A stretch of 64,000 nt of DNA, taken from contig NZ_JBBOOK010000001.1 in the NCBI RefSeq assembly GCF_038003045.1, positions 1,736,001-1,800,000 of the forward strand. The letters run 5' to 3'. Made by a program: the position numbers and the translations under genes. Below, piece by piece: positions 27,415 through 37,347 of this stretch. Position 1 is the first letter of the stretch, and every line of letters begins with the position of its first letter. This stretch comes from Sporosarcina sp. FSL W7-1349 (lineage in GTDB: Bacteria > Bacillota > Bacilli > Bacillales_A > Planococcaceae). The notes under the pieces are model-generated. The model saw only the letters and a program-made list of their open reading frames with translations, made no database searches and was not told the DNA's origin.

Positions 27415-30400
27415 CCTCCGCCACCTCCTTCCGCATTTTCTCCAACGTAATATCGGGTGCCAACTCTGCGTACGGCCGGTATTTCTCGTCCGGATCGGTT
27501 GGATCGAACTGGCACACGGAACGATACGAGCAAAACTGGCATGGCATCTTTTCGCGCAGTTTGTACGGGAACACCCGTGTATCTCCCGCGAGCATCGCAT
27601 CGCCCGCTTTCCGGTGGCGGGACCGGACGAATGACCGCATCATGTCCAAATCGTCCGCCGCCAGCACTTTCGAAGCTGCTGTAAAGCCGCCATCCTTTTT
27701 GAGCGCCGCCGGGACAATCGCCGAGGAACGGCCAATATCCGCATCCATTCCTGTAACGACTTCCGAATGTTCGAGCAAGTAACCCCTCATCTTATAAGAC
27801 TTGCGGATTTCCGCGTCGAGCTGTTCGGCGGTCAATTCCATATCTGGACGGATCATCGGATTATGGACATGCATATAGAGCACGCCTGCCGGATGGGCTT
27901 GGATGCCGAGCCATTCGTCCGCGTTTTCCAGTGCCACGTCCAAATACGTCAGCATCTGCAAGGATAATCCATAATACACTTCCGCAAGATCAAGGGAATG
28001 CGCGGATGATTTGTAATCGATAATCCGCACATACTCTTTCCCGCCGATTTCCGTCGCATCCACCCGGTCAATCCTTCCGCGGAGTTTCATCGTGTTTCCC
28101 CGGCGAAGCGGGATTTCAAGCGGCGGCAACTCCTCCCCCGGCCCGAATGCCGCTTCGATGGCGACCGGCTTAAACACCGTCGCCTTTGCCTGATGGCTTA
28201 GGGAATAGATCGTACGTTGGAGAATTTGCATGAGCTTCCGTTTGATATATTGATAGCGATGTGTCGACAATAAAATCCGATTGAAGAAATAAGGCGTAAT
28301 ATCGTCGACCGCTTCCCGCGCCAATCGCCAACATTCCTCCCTCGACAGCCCGCTCCATGATTTAGAGAGCCGCATCACTTCGTCGGACACCCATTTCAAT
28401 GCAGCGTGGAACAGATCCCCGATTGCCGGGGCTTCCAATGTGAACTCCGTCCGCTCTTCCAGACGCAGTCCATAGGAAGCGTAATGCTGGAACGGACAGC
28501 TGTAATACGACTCGACCCTCGACACGCTGGAAACGAACGATTCGCCGTACAATCCCGCGGTCAATTCCGGCCGGAGCCGTTCCGTCGCCTTGCCTTCCTT
28601 CATCGGGCGGATAATATGCCGCAGAACGGAAGACCAGAGCGGATCTTCTTCGTAATACGCCATAACGGCCCGCCATTCCGCATCAAAAACCTCGGAGTGA
28701 AATGCCTCCTTCGCCTTAATGGTCGCGTAAGGGAGCGCAGCCCGCGGATGGCTGATATAGTCGAACTGATTCGCCTCCAGCGGCAGTTCGGAAGGATCGT
28801 TTACGATAACTTCCAACGGTGTGCCCGGCAGCAATTGCTGGATCCTCGAAATGTAAAGCGACGGGATGAGCGCCTTCCCTTCTTCATCCGCAATCGGATA
28901 CGACACTACCAGTTCCTCCTTGGCCGCAGTGAGGGCACGATACGCCATGAATGTCTCATCCATCAATTTCATCTTCGAAGTCGGGGCAATGTCGAATCCC
29001 GCCTGCATGAACCATTCCCGGTCGGCATCGGAGAGGAGCCCTTCATTGTCGATCCGCTTTGGCAGCACCCCATCATTGACCCCGATGACGAACACCGTGC
29101 AAATTTCCATCAAAGCGGAAACTTCCAGCGTCGTCACGGTCACTTGATCAAGGGACGGCGGGATCCTGGAGAACTCGAGCGTATCGAAGCCTTCATCCAA
29201 GATGCGCGCCGCTTCCGCCGGATCCATCTCCCGATCGCCGAACATGAGCACGAACTGGTCCAGCACATGGATCCAATTATTCCACGCCTGCTCATGCTCC
29301 GTCGCGCCGAGCAGCCGCCCCGCCTCCTCCTCTTCCATCCGAAGGTCGAGGATCTTATCATACACATGAAGCTTTTCCATGAATAAAAACAGCGCTTCCG
29401 CCACATCCCGGCCATTTCGGGAACGCTTTAGCCGAGCCTCGAACGAAGCGAGCGGTTCCCGGATGACATCCCGGACCAAATGCAACTCCTGTTCCAGCGC
29501 CCGCTCTTCATCGGTTTGTACATCCGTATGGAGTTCAAGCCCCCGGTACTTCTTCACCCGCCAACGCGTATCATCAAACCAGCGGGAACCGTAAATTCCT
29601 CGTGCCAACACGAAATTTTCCAAACGATCCGCTCGCTCCCGCCAGAGGATCTTCTCTTCATTATGCGGGAAAAAGAGGTCCGTCTTCACCGCGCGGAAGA
29701 CCGATTCATACGACCAGCCCGCAATTACCGCCTCCAAGACGGAACGCGAGAACTCGATGAGCGGATGGTGCAGCATCGGTTTTTTCCGGCTAATGAACAC
29801 CGGGATATCGTATTGGGGAAAAATCGTCCCGATCAGCTCATCGTACTTTTCCGGCTGCCGATACAAGATGGCGATTTCCTTATATCGCTTGCCGGCCCGG
29901 GCCCGCTCACGGACCGCCCGTGCCACGGCATGGATTTCGGCACGGCGATCGGCCGCTTCGATAATGCGGACATGGCCTTCCGCCTCTTTTACCTGTGCCG
30001 GATAATGGTCGAATTCCGCCTCGAAATGGCGCAGGTCGGCACTTTTAAACCGCTGCCCCTTCGCCATATAGACATCGTCTTCCACTTCTACCGACTCCGT
30101 CCGCGCAATCTCCCGCAAGCGGAATGAAGTGCGGACCGGCGTGTAAAACAGTTCATGATCGCCGAACCCGGAATCTGCCCCTTCCATCGGCAGCGCGACC
30201 GTCACCCGATTGGCCACTTTCATCAGCTCGGTGATGATTTCATATTCCCGGGTCGGGAAATTTTCGAACCCATCAATATAGATATCCGCCTCCCGAAGCA
30301 GGTCGGAATGTTTGATTTGCGAAGCGAGCAATGCCAAATGACCTTCGCTATCGATGTAAGCGGTCCCGAGCTTGTCCTCGATCTTCGTCAGCAAAATGGA

Positions 30401-30889
30401 CAAATCATCCGCTTTATCGAGCAAAGTCCGCGGCGCCTCCTGCCCGGACAGCGTTGTGCGGAGTTCCTGCAACTTCGCATGATCCAAGCTGTAGCGGCTG
30501 AACTCCTTAAGCAAATCGCCGATCATTTCCGTAAATCCGCGCTTATTCGCCGCCTGGCGGAACAGTTTGAACTCATCCTGATTTTCTTCGAGAACGCTGC
30601 GCACGAGCATCCGATAGCCGAAGCCATCCACTTCCTTGCGTGCAATTCCGCCCGTCTCCTGCAGCACGCGCCACGCGAGCCGCTTGAACGTCAGCACTTG
30701 CGCTCGTATAATCCCGTTCAATCCGAAATCGACCGACAAGCTATGCTCCATGGAAAAGGACATCTGGTCGGGCACGATGACAATGATAGGCGCCCCAATC
30801 GGCCGCTCCGCCAGCTCCGCCGCGATCTCCCTCTCGATGAACGTCGTCTTCCCAGAACCCGACCGTCCGGTAATAAAACGCAATGACAA
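27392..30889 (-). CDS. addB: ATP-dependent helicase/deoxyribonuclease subunit B
   Basis: 1165 residues, the partner of AddA. It has an N-terminal Walker A (TGRSGSGKTTF at residues 7-17), an inactivated helicase core typical of AddB, and a C-terminal RecB nuclease with iron-sulfur cluster cysteines (SCPFQHYASYGL and MPCQFCSYRSVCQ). I start at TTG 30889 because GGGGG lies eight bases upstream and MSLRFITGRSGSGKT is the family N terminus. The longer ATG-initiated frame to 31000 is sequence of a small inverted-repeat element. First gene of the addB-addA-DUF418 operon. Confidence 0.96.
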   Translation of the reverse strand: MSLRFITGRSGSGKTTFIEREIAAELAERPIGAPIIVIVPDQMSFSMEHSLSVDFGLNGIIRAQVLTFKRLAWRVLQETGGIARKEVDGFGYRMLVRSVLEENQDEFKLFRQAANKRGFTEMIGDLLKEFSRYSLDHAKLQELRTTLSGQEAPRTLLDKADDLSILLTKIEDKLGTAYIDSEGHLALLASQIKHSDLLREADIYIDGFENFPTREYEIITELMKVANRVTVALPMEGADSGFGDHELFYTPVRTSFRLREIARTESVEVEDDVYMAKGQRFKSADLRHFEAEFDHYPAQVKEAEGHVRIIEAADRRAEIHAVARAVRERARAGKRYKEIAILYRQPEKYDELIGTIFPQYDIPVFISRKKPMLHHPLIEFSRSVLEAVIAGWSYESVFRAVKTDLFFPHNEEKILWRERADRLENFVLARGIYGSRWFDDTRWRVKKYRGLELHTDVQTDEERALEQELHLVRDVIREPLASFEARLKRSRNGRDVAEALFLFMEKLHVYDKILDLRMEEEEAGRLLGATEHEQAWNNWIHVLDQFVLMFGDREMDPAEAARILDEGFDTLEFSRIPPSLDQVTVTTLEVSALMEICTVFVIGVNDGVLPKRIDNEGLLSDADREWFMQAGFDIAPTSKMKLMDETFMAYRALTAAKEELVVSYPIADEEGKALIPSLYISRIQQLLPGTPLEVIVNDPSELPLEANQFDYISHPRAALPYATIKAKEAFHSEVFDAEWRAVMAYYEEDPLWSSVLRHIIRPMKEGKATERLRPELTAGLYGESFVSSVSRVESYYSCPFQHYASYGLRLEERTEFTLEAPAIGDLFHAALKWVSDEVMRLSKSWSGLSREECWRLAREAVDDITPYFFNRILLSTHRYQYIKRKLMQILQRTIYSLSHQAKATVFKPVAIEAAFGPGEELPPLEIPLRRGNTMKLRGRIDRVDATEIGGKEYVRIIDYKSSAHSLDLAEVYYGLSLQMLTYLDVALENADEWLGIQAHPAGVLYMHVHNPMIRPDMELTAEQLDAEIRKSYKMRGYLLEHSEVVTGMDADIGRSSAIVPAALKKDGGFTAASKVLAADDLDMMRSFVRSRHRKAGDAMLAGDTRVFPYKLREKMPCQFCSYRSVCQFDPTDPDEKYRPYAELAPDITLEKMRKEVAEDEHTSET

Positions 30890-30913
30890 AGCGTCGTCCC
30901 CCTTCTTTGTAGA

Positions 30914-30982
30914 GGTGACAGTCACCAAGTCAAATCCCGAACAATTCCGAATAGTGTCTGAATTGTATTGGTGCCTGTCACC
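30914..30982. repeat. Inverted-repeat element just upstream of addB
   Basis: Outer arms GGTGACAGTCACCAA and TTGGTGCCTGTCACC (one mismatch) enclose a second inverted pair ACAATTCCGA/TCTGAATTGT, forming a foldable unit of about 70 bp. The arm motif GGTGCCtGtCACC resembles the element at 52888-52985. Confidence 0.65.
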
Positions 30983-31097
30983 CCAAAAAAATCCTGCCAA
31001 CCTTTCTTTCTATTGTACAGAAAGATGAGGTGGACAGGAACTATTTGAATGAGATAGATTTTGAAAGATGAACGACACTTCAACGTATACGATTTCC

Positions 31098-32252
31098 TTA
31101 TTGAATTGTTTCCTTCAACTGTTTCCTTCCCGATTTGACGTTCACCTGCACGTTCAGGGACCGTATGGAGTCCTCTGATAATTCAACTTTTCCATTTTGC
31201 TGCAGTCGTTTCCATTCTTTGTTATTTTTTCGATATAGCACTTCCGAAAGACGATAGATGTCAATATCCCGGTCGAGCGCTTCTCGGTAAGTTTTTTTGA
31301 TATCATCGGCTATCTTTTCTTCCGTTTTCTTTTTCACTGTATCGTAATTGGTGCTTCGGTGAAGGAGACCAATGCCCCCAGTCATCTTCACGTCAATGTC
31401 GAATTTCACAGTGTCCCCTTCCGTAACCGGCCGGATGTCCACTTTCAGTTTTTCGAGAATGACTGTTATATAATCTTCCTCTCCCCCGTCCAGATGAATC
31501 GTCACCTCTCCCCGCTTTGTCTCCTTGTTCATCCATTGCAGGCCGTCTGCCTTTTCTCCACTGATGAATCCTTTAAACTCTTTGGGCGTCACGACACCGA
31601 CCCCTTGAAGCTTTGCGATGGGATCCTTTCCCTCCACCGTTTCCCAATTCCGTGTTATGGTGATGTACGGGATAACCGCTTCGTAACTCGGCTCGTCCAT
31701 CTGAATGATCATTCTGCGCATATTAACAGGTTCGATAAAAGACTCCTGCTCGTAGGAATTGGACGGATCCCCCAATGTCGATAATGTAATGGCGGTATTG
31801 ATAATGGGAATCGTCAGCAAAATATCTTTCACCGGATCTTCCGTGCTGTACAGCCATACCCGGTATCTTGTATCCCGATACCGGACGAATCCATCAATTA
31901 CGGAGTTCAACCTCCCGTTATCTAAAACGTTTTTCGAAAGGACGATGAACGTTAAATGCCCCCAGTACACTTTTTCATCCGCCGAATGGTACAACTTAAT
32001 TATGGCTTCGCTCACTGTTTTTCCGGCTGCAAAACCCACCTCGGCCTGATTGCTCTCCGAAGTAGGCTGTTCAGATTTTGCCACATTCCTGAAATTGATG
32101 ATCTGCACATATACTTTATATTCCCCATCTTCAAAGTCGACACCCAATCCATGCACGTATAACATCCGTTCCGGCTCGTTATTACTCCAACATCCTGAAA
32201 GGAAAGCGAGCAATAGAAGACCGACTGCGCATAAGATTTTATTTTTCATCAT
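31098..32252 (-). CDS. Ger(x)C family spore germination lipoprotein
   Basis: 384-residue C subunit of a GerA-type germinant receptor, anchored to the outer face of the spore inner membrane. Signal peptide ends in lipobox LSGC (Cys21), followed by the GerC N-terminal domain (LYVHGLGVDFEDGEYKVYVQ) and a C-terminal GerC domain. It overlaps the A-subunit gene by 14 bases. In-order B-A-C arrangement shows it is the third gene of the operon. The germinant cannot be told from sequence. Confidence 0.93.
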   Translation of the reverse strand: MMKNKILCAVGLLLLAFLSGCWSNNEPERMLYVHGLGVDFEDGEYKVYVQIINFRNVAKSEQPTSESNQAEVGFAAGKTVSEAIIKLYHSADEKVYWGHLTFIVLSKNVLDNGRLNSVIDGFVRYRDTRYRVWLYSTEDPVKDILLTIPIINTAITLSTLGDPSNSYEQESFIEPVNMRRMIIQMDEPSYEAVIPYITITRNWETVEGKDPIAKLQGVGVVTPKEFKGFISGEKADGLQWMNKETKRGEVTIHLDGGEEDYITVILEKLKVDIRPVTEGDTVKFDIDVKMTGGIGLLHRSTNYDTVKKKTEEKIADDIKKTYREALDRDIDIYRLSEVLYRKNNKEWKRLQQNGKVELSEDSIRSLNVQVNVKSGRKQLKETIQ

Positions 32253-33693
32253 TCTTCATCCTCGTTTGGTCTTTTGGATTAAGCATCTCCGGGCGTTTTG
32301 CATAGTCTCGAGGAGAAGGGCGCATGATCGTCTTTTTAATAGTCGACCAGTTGATCTGCTCTGCGATATTCAAATAAGGAACACCAAACGATCGGAGATT
32401 TGCTAAATAGATAAGCGTTAAGAACATCGACATGAAAAAGCCGAATAGCCCAAAAAACGCAGTTACCAGTATGAAAAATATTCGTAAAATACTAATTGCG
32501 GCCACAAGAGATTGATTAACGAGTGTAAATGTTGCGATAGTAGAGGTCGCAATGACGACAATCATCGCAGGGCTTGTCACGCCCGCACGAATCGCCGCAT
32601 CTCCAATAATCAACCCCCCAACTACACTGATAGTAGAACCGATGGCAGCAGGCAGGCGCAAACCGGCTTCCCGGAACAACTCGAAGACGATGACCATGAG
32701 GATCATCTCCAGCGCGGATGGAAGCGGCAAGCCTGTCCGCGACTGGATGACGGTCGCTAAAAACAAAAGTGGCAACTGATTTTGGTGAAATGTCGTCAGG
32801 GCGAGCCAAAATGCCGGCAGGAGCAAACCGATCAAAAGGCTCGCCACCCGTACAAGCCGTTCGAATGAACTGAACACCATCGTATACTCGTTATCTTCTC
32901 CTGTTTTGAACAGCAGGAACAAATTGATCGGGATGATGACTCCATAGGCAACACCGTCAATGAGAATAACAAAGCGTCCTCGTGCCAAAGACTGGACCGC
33001 ATAATCCGGCCGTCCTGTATAATCATGATTCGGAATCAACTTGGACCGTTTGTCAATTCGTTCCATGAGGATATTGCCGCTATAGACGATATCCGTATCG
33101 ATGGCTTTTAATTTCTGGACAATCCCATCCCGGATTTGAGGATTGGCAATGTCATCAAAGTACAGAAGGGCGACTGTCGTTTTGGTCCGCTCCCCCAATT
33201 CGAATTTTTCCACGCAAAGCGAATTAGTCGGCAGCCGTTTCCGGATCAGTGCAATATTAGTTGCTACATCCTCAATGAAATTATCCCGTGGCCCTTTAAT
33301 AAGCGCTTCCGTGTTCGTCTCTTCCGGTGTCCGATTCGGCTTTTTGGCAATATTGCTCGAATACAGGGCTTCCTGCTCCTCAAAATACAACAGGGCCTGC
33401 CCGGTATAAACAGCCGAAAGGGCTTCGGCCGCCTCGACAACTTTCTGCAAGGAAGGGATTGGCAACGCTTCAATCTCTGCTTCCCCAATCGGCTCCTCCC
33501 CAAGGGAATCCATACAGACTCGCACCCGTTCCACTACAACGTCGTATAAAAGATGTTCATCGATCATCGCCTCACACGTGACAAAAAGAACCGTCTTACC
33601 ACTAAAGGTGAATTCTTGAAATCGGACATCTGCAGATTTGGAAAATAATTGCCGTAATCTGTCCCCATTCAAGGCGTCGTTATTCTGCTTCAT
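32239..33693 (-). CDS. GerA family spore germination protein (A subunit)
   Basis: 484 residues: hydrophilic N-terminal domain (about 1-240; FVTCEAMIDEHLLYDVVVER, SGNILMERIDKRSKLIPNHD), then four to five transmembrane helices with the conserved GVAYGVIIPINLFLLFKTGE and LEMILMVIVFELFREAGLRL segments and a proline-rich C-terminal tail. The A subunits assemble as the receptor's ligand-gated channel. Start ATG overlaps the B-gene stop (ATGA). Confidence 0.95.
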   Translation of the reverse strand: MKQNNDALNGDRLRQLFSKSADVRFQEFTFSGKTVLFVTCEAMIDEHLLYDVVVERVRVCMDSLGEEPIGEAEIEALPIPSLQKVVEAAEALSAVYTGQALLYFEEQEALYSSNIAKKPNRTPEETNTEALIKGPRDNFIEDVATNIALIRKRLPTNSLCVEKFELGERTKTTVALLYFDDIANPQIRDGIVQKLKAIDTDIVYSGNILMERIDKRSKLIPNHDYTGRPDYAVQSLARGRFVILIDGVAYGVIIPINLFLLFKTGEDNEYTMVFSSFERLVRVASLLIGLLLPAFWLALTTFHQNQLPLLFLATVIQSRTGLPLPSALEMILMVIVFELFREAGLRLPAAIGSTISVVGGLIIGDAAIRAGVTSPAMIVVIATSTIATFTLVNQSLVAAISILRIFFILVTAFFGLFGFFMSMFLTLIYLANLRSFGVPYLNIAEQINWSTIKKTIMRPSPRDYAKRPEMLNPKDQTRMKNDEK

Positions 33694-34814
33694 GTCTCAT
33701 CCTCGCCTGTTCTCTTTCCAAACGTACCCCTCCTAGTCGATTTTCCTGAAATGTATGCAACAATCCCAAGGAACAAAGAAAGAGCGAAAAAGAAGATTAG
33801 TGTAAATGGCATGAAATACTTCTTTTGGTAGTCAATGAACGTATGATCATCAATCAAAAACAACGCCAGGCAGCCAAAGAAAAAGGCGGGTGCGATACGC
33901 TGCCAGATTTTCACCGGCTGACGAGTGATTTGTAAAAAGTCGGCAATGATAAAAAGAAAAACGCTCACTCTGACGAGTGCACCTGTCAACCATTGATATA
34001 TCGATAAAAAATCTAAATGCTCGATGAAACGGCCGAGCGTAACCAATCCCCATTCTTCATAGGCGGGATAGCGCTGTTTGGCCGCCTCATCTGGACCAAA
34101 TTCAGTAATCGCGCCAATTAACGGACCTAATGTCAGCACCGTTAGTATGAAGAGAATTATGAAGAAATGGACATACCGAGGACGACTGTCAAGACGATGG
34201 CGGAGAAACAGGAAAAGAATAAGGATTTCGATGAATCCCGACGCTGGGTAGACCATTCCTCTCAGAATAGGCTGCACCCCATGTTCAAAAAGAGGGAGCA
34301 GCAGCTCATACTCCTTCACCTGGATATTGGTAAATGCAACGAAGAAGCCCAACACATTGACACCGAACAGCACGATAGCATTTAAGATGATAATGGTTTG
34401 AATGTTCGTGACAGAAAGACTGATGCAAACAATCGTATACAGGATCAACAAAGGTAAAATCGGGGTTTCTGGTAAAAATGTTGTATTCACCCACTGCAAC
34501 GTTTCCCGCATCGTCACGGCAGCAAGGAATAAAAGACTGAAGATGAGGACGTACACGACGATTTTTGAAGCAGTTCGGCCAAGCTGCTCGGTTAGCCAAT
34601 CCCTCATCGAGGCTTGGTTGGATCGATTGACAATGTAAATCAGTAACACTCCCCATGGTAGAGCTGCCAAAGCCGACAGCAAGACAGACGCCCATCCATC
34701 TCGCCCCGCCCCGATGAGCAATGGAGGCAGGATCGTCACATGATTCTTCAATCCGATGGCGGTCATCGAAAGAAGGATAAGATGTAGAATGCTAAAGGTA
34801 GCAGATGTTTTCAT
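33690..34814 (-). CDS. GerB family endospore germination permease (B subunit)
   Basis: 374 residues, ten predicted transmembrane helices, APC-like fold that binds the germinant. It starts MKTSATFSILHLILLSMTAI with GAGGT five bases upstream; an in-frame GTG at 34829 overlaps that site and was rejected. First gene of the three-gene receptor operon (order B-A-C, whereas many operons are A-B-C or A-C-B). I could not find a convincing sigma-G promoter by eye. Confidence 0.94.
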   Translation of the reverse strand: MKTSATFSILHLILLSMTAIGLKNHVTILPPLLIGAGRDGWASVLLSALAALPWGVLLIYIVNRSNQASMRDWLTEQLGRTASKIVVYVLIFSLLFLAAVTMRETLQWVNTTFLPETPILPLLILYTIVCISLSVTNIQTIIILNAIVLFGVNVLGFFVAFTNIQVKEYELLLPLFEHGVQPILRGMVYPASGFIEILILFLFLRHRLDSRPRYVHFFIILFILTVLTLGPLIGAITEFGPDEAAKQRYPAYEEWGLVTLGRFIEHLDFLSIYQWLTGALVRVSVFLFIIADFLQITRQPVKIWQRIAPAFFFGCLALFLIDDHTFIDYQKKYFMPFTLIFFFALSLFLGIVAYISGKSTRRGTFGKRTGEDET

Positions 34815-34961
34815 GATGTACCTCACCAACCATCGTTGATATCAAACAGCTTGGACAAATGGAAGGTGGTTTATAAGTAGTCACAAGTCGGGATTCCATT
34901 TCCCGTGTCCCCACATTGATCATGTATCTAGAAATTGTTCGGATTTTGCCACAAGCAATTA

Positions 34962-35018
34962 AAAAAGTGACTAGCGCCGGAACAATTCATATTGTCCCGG
35001 CACCGGTCACTTTTGGAT
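34962..35018 (-). terminator. Terminator of the padR operon
   Basis: Minus-strand stem AAAGTGACCGGtGCCGGgACAAT/ATTGTtCCGGCGctaGTCACTTT with following T run. The stop codon of the last gene lies inside it. Confidence 0.85.
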
Positions 35019-36023
35019 TTCTGTAACGTCTTTTCCGTCCACATTCATTTGATAATGTCGATAATCCGGATTCCGTTCTCCGAATCGGCGATCCACTAGG
35101 AAGTAGATTTGGTCGTCGGCTCCCCGGATTGGTTTTGCCGCATATTCCTTTAACCTCGTCAATTGCTTGGTCTCTTGCGTTTTCCAGTTATAGCTGAATA
35201 ATTCATATTCAAAGACGCCATTCGCCCCTGTGCCGCCAACCGCTTGATAAATCAGTTCATCCCTTTCCGGCAATACGAGGAAATCAAAGACATCCTCCTG
35301 CCCAGTTGGATTGCTGATGATGATTTTCTCATCAGGTGCGGCAAGCGGGATTTGGAAAATCCGCTGTTTGGACACAAAGACATCTTCCGCCGTTTCTACC
35401 TCTTCGTCATCATCCATTTGGACAAAGATGGTTTCGTCGGTCGCCGACACTTGCAACGATTGCATATGATATTTCTTCAGATCGGTATACTTCGTTTGCG
35501 TCTCCTCGACCAAATGATAGCTATGTACATCAAAATCATGGGGCCGTTTCCCGGCAATGGGTGAATAATTCGTATACACTCCCGATTGCAAATAAAACAG
35601 CCGATTGGAATCTTTCGGATCAAACACCACCTCGGTAATCAAATCCGGAACGGTGAACGCCAGTTGATCCGTACGGCTTTTCACATCAAACAGTCGCACT
35701 GCACTGCCGCTTGCGGAATCCAACTCTTTATCCGATACGATATAGGCCAGGGTGTTTCCATCTTCCGAGAAGCTGATATCGACAATCGCCTGATCCACCG
35801 GCAATTGCACGGCCGGCTGTTCCTTATCATCCGAGAAATATAGACCAGCTTCCCCGTTCTTAAATTCGACGTAGGCAATAATGCCGGCCACCGATACATC
35901 GTACACATCGGTCAGTCCTTGCTGTTTTTCATTGTCCTCCTTATCGAAAACAACTCCCATGACAATGAGAACACCGGTTACCAGGCCGATCAAACCATAC
36001 ACAAAGCCGAATGATTTCTTCAT
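35007..36023 (-). CDS. Membrane-anchored beta-propeller-like protein of unknown function
   Basis: 338 residues. A single N-terminal transmembrane helix (FVYGLIGLVTGVLIVMGVVF) is followed by a soluble domain rich in short beta-repeats of TolB/WD type (ISFSEDGNTLAYIVSD, VVFDPKDSNRLFYLQSG, FLVLPERDELIYQAVG, IRGADDQIYFLVDRR). No enzymatic motif. It is the third gene of a padR operon, 15 bases after the second. It may sense or scaffold at the cell surface; I do not recognise a named family. Confidence 0.8.
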   Translation of the reverse strand: MKKSFGFVYGLIGLVTGVLIVMGVVFDKEDNEKQQGLTDVYDVSVAGIIAYVEFKNGEAGLYFSDDKEQPAVQLPVDQAIVDISFSEDGNTLAYIVSDKELDSASGSAVRLFDVKSRTDQLAFTVPDLITEVVFDPKDSNRLFYLQSGVYTNYSPIAGKRPHDFDVHSYHLVEETQTKYTDLKKYHMQSLQVSATDETIFVQMDDDEEVETAEDVFVSKQRIFQIPLAAPDEKIIISNPTGQEDVFDFLVLPERDELIYQAVGGTGANGVFEYELFSYNWKTQETKQLTRLKEYAAKPIRGADDQIYFLVDRRFGERNPDYRHYQMNVDGKDVTEIQK

Positions 36024-36038
36024 CGATGTTCTCCTCCT

Positions 36039-36905
36039 TTACATGCTCCATAGCCAAAAGACAAGGCCTGCCAAAAGCGCTCCAATTTGAATAAATGCAA
36101 TCGCATACGACCATCTTCTCTTTTGTTCGGCTAATAAATGCATTTGAATTGCATACGACAGGATCCAAACTCCAATCGGAAGGAGGAACCATAAAAATGC
36201 GGGCGATAATCCCGATGCAAACAACAAAAATGCCCATAAAAAGAAAAGAGTAAGAAACACGATCAAAATACCCGTCGTAATATTGATGAAATGCAGTCGT
36301 TTCGCATCTTTCTTCAATGCTTGGCGATCCGATGGAAAATCATAGATCGTCGTCCGATATACAAGAATAATAGTTAACAGCATGAGCAACGCCGCCACGA
36401 ACGTTAATATCGTGGAAAAGGGACGCTCCAAATAGGCGGCCAACAACAAACCGTAAAAGAAAACAAATAGATGAATAACTAACAAGCCGTTCATCCACAA
36501 GCGCCGATTCAATGAAGTAACCGGGCGAACGGTCACATAAAGCAGGGCAGAGCTGCTCAAGACAGCCATCACCAACCAGGGAATATGTGCATCGCCCGCT
36601 AAGAACAATTGGCCTAAGTAGACGCCATAGGCAAAGAGCAACGAGACAACCGAAAGGACCAACAGCATTTCCCGTCGATAAGGATACATAGCGTGCTGAA
36701 GCTGCTTGCCGATCTCCGATCCATCACCAAAGTTTGTCATCACGATCCGCGTGGCCTCCTCTCCCGAATAACCTTGTTTCCGATGCTCTGCAAAGGAATC
36801 TTCCAAATGCGAGAGCAGTTCTTCGTATAAATCCTCCCGCTCCGCCAGATTGCAATCCGTCTGGCGGACAATCCCTTCAACAAAGCGCTGAAACTGGGCT
36901 TTCAT
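36039..36905 (-). CDS. Permease-prefix-domain membrane protein
   Basis: 288 residues. The first 80 form a soluble helical 'permease prefix' type domain (DCNLAEREDLYEELLSHLED, GYSGEEATRIVMTNFGDGSE) common in proteins encoded beside PadR regulators. Six to seven transmembrane helices follow. ATG overlaps the padR stop (ATGA), so it is translationally coupled. Probably a membrane stress or transport accessory; no substrate evidence. Confidence 0.8.
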   Translation of the reverse strand: MKAQFQRFVEGIVRQTDCNLAEREDLYEELLSHLEDSFAEHRKQGYSGEEATRIVMTNFGDGSEIGKQLQHAMYPYRREMLLVLSVVSLLFAYGVYLGQLFLAGDAHIPWLVMAVLSSSALLYVTVRPVTSLNRRLWMNGLLVIHLFVFFYGLLLAAYLERPFSTILTFVAALLMLLTIILVYRTTIYDFPSDRQALKKDAKRLHFINITTGILIVFLTLFFLWAFLLFASGLSPAFLWFLLPIGVWILSYAIQMHLLAEQKRRWSYAIAFIQIGALLAGLVFWLWSM

Positions 36906-37225
36906 ATCAAACCTTCCGAACTTCTACGGATGAGGGTGTTCATCCACTTCCAGTTCTCCTGCTTACTTGCCAAAGCGGTCCTGCCTTCATCGGTCAGCCG
37001 GTAATACTTTCTTCTGCCGCTCTCTCCCTCTTGCCAATAAGACGAAACCCACTGCTTCCTTTCCAGGCGCTTCAATGCGGCATAAAGCGTCCCTTCCCCC
37101 ATCTCGTACGTGCCATCACTGATTTCTTTCAATACCTTGACAATTTCATATCCATACAAATCCCGTTGGGCAATCAAAGACAATAATAGTAAATCAATGC
37201 TCCCCTTCATCATCTCTTGGTCCAT
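36902..37225 (-). CDS. PadR family transcriptional regulator
   Basis: 107 residues. A winged helix with PadR hallmarks: KGSIDLLLLSLIAQRDLYGY, EMGEGTLYAALKRLERKQWV and RRKYYRLTDEG. No C-terminal dimerisation extension beyond a short helix, i.e. subfamily 2. Start ATG at 37225 has GAGGTG six bases upstream. Probably represses its own operon through the palindrome just upstream. Confidence 0.93.
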   Translation of the reverse strand: MDQEMMKGSIDLLLLSLIAQRDLYGYEIVKVLKEISDGTYEMGEGTLYAALKRLERKQWVSSYWQEGESGRRKYYRLTDEGRTALASKQENWKWMNTLIRRSSEGLI

Positions 37226-37246
37226 AAATTTCACCTCATTACTGAC

Positions 37247-37279
37247 ATCGTAACACGTTGTACATCGCATTGCAATGTA
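37247..37279 (-). promoter_or_regulatory. padR promoter with overlapping palindrome
   Basis: Minus strand: -35 TTGCAA (37270-37275), 17-bp spacer, -10 TACGAT (37247-37252). The inverted repeat TACAT-N9-ATGTA (37261-37279) covers the -35 and is a good autoregulatory operator candidate. Confidence 0.6.
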
Positions 37280-37299
37280 TCGGAATTTCAAGCTTTCAA

Positions 37300-37333
37300 A
37301 AAGGAGGCGCCCATAAATTGCGGGCGCCTCCGG
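37300..37333 (-). terminator. Terminator of the lectin-like gene
   Basis: Minus-strand stem GGAGGCGCCCgc/atGGGCGCCTCC followed by TTTTTGAAAG. Confidence 0.9.
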
Positions 37334-37347
37334 CAGATTCAACATTA

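Noticed and set aside
28406..29386. 326-residue plus-strand frame antisense to addB, and similar long frames antisense to addA and clpB
   Set aside because: Composition (His/Arg/Pro-rich) and lack of ribosome sites mark them as shadows of strongly codon-biased genes on the other strand.
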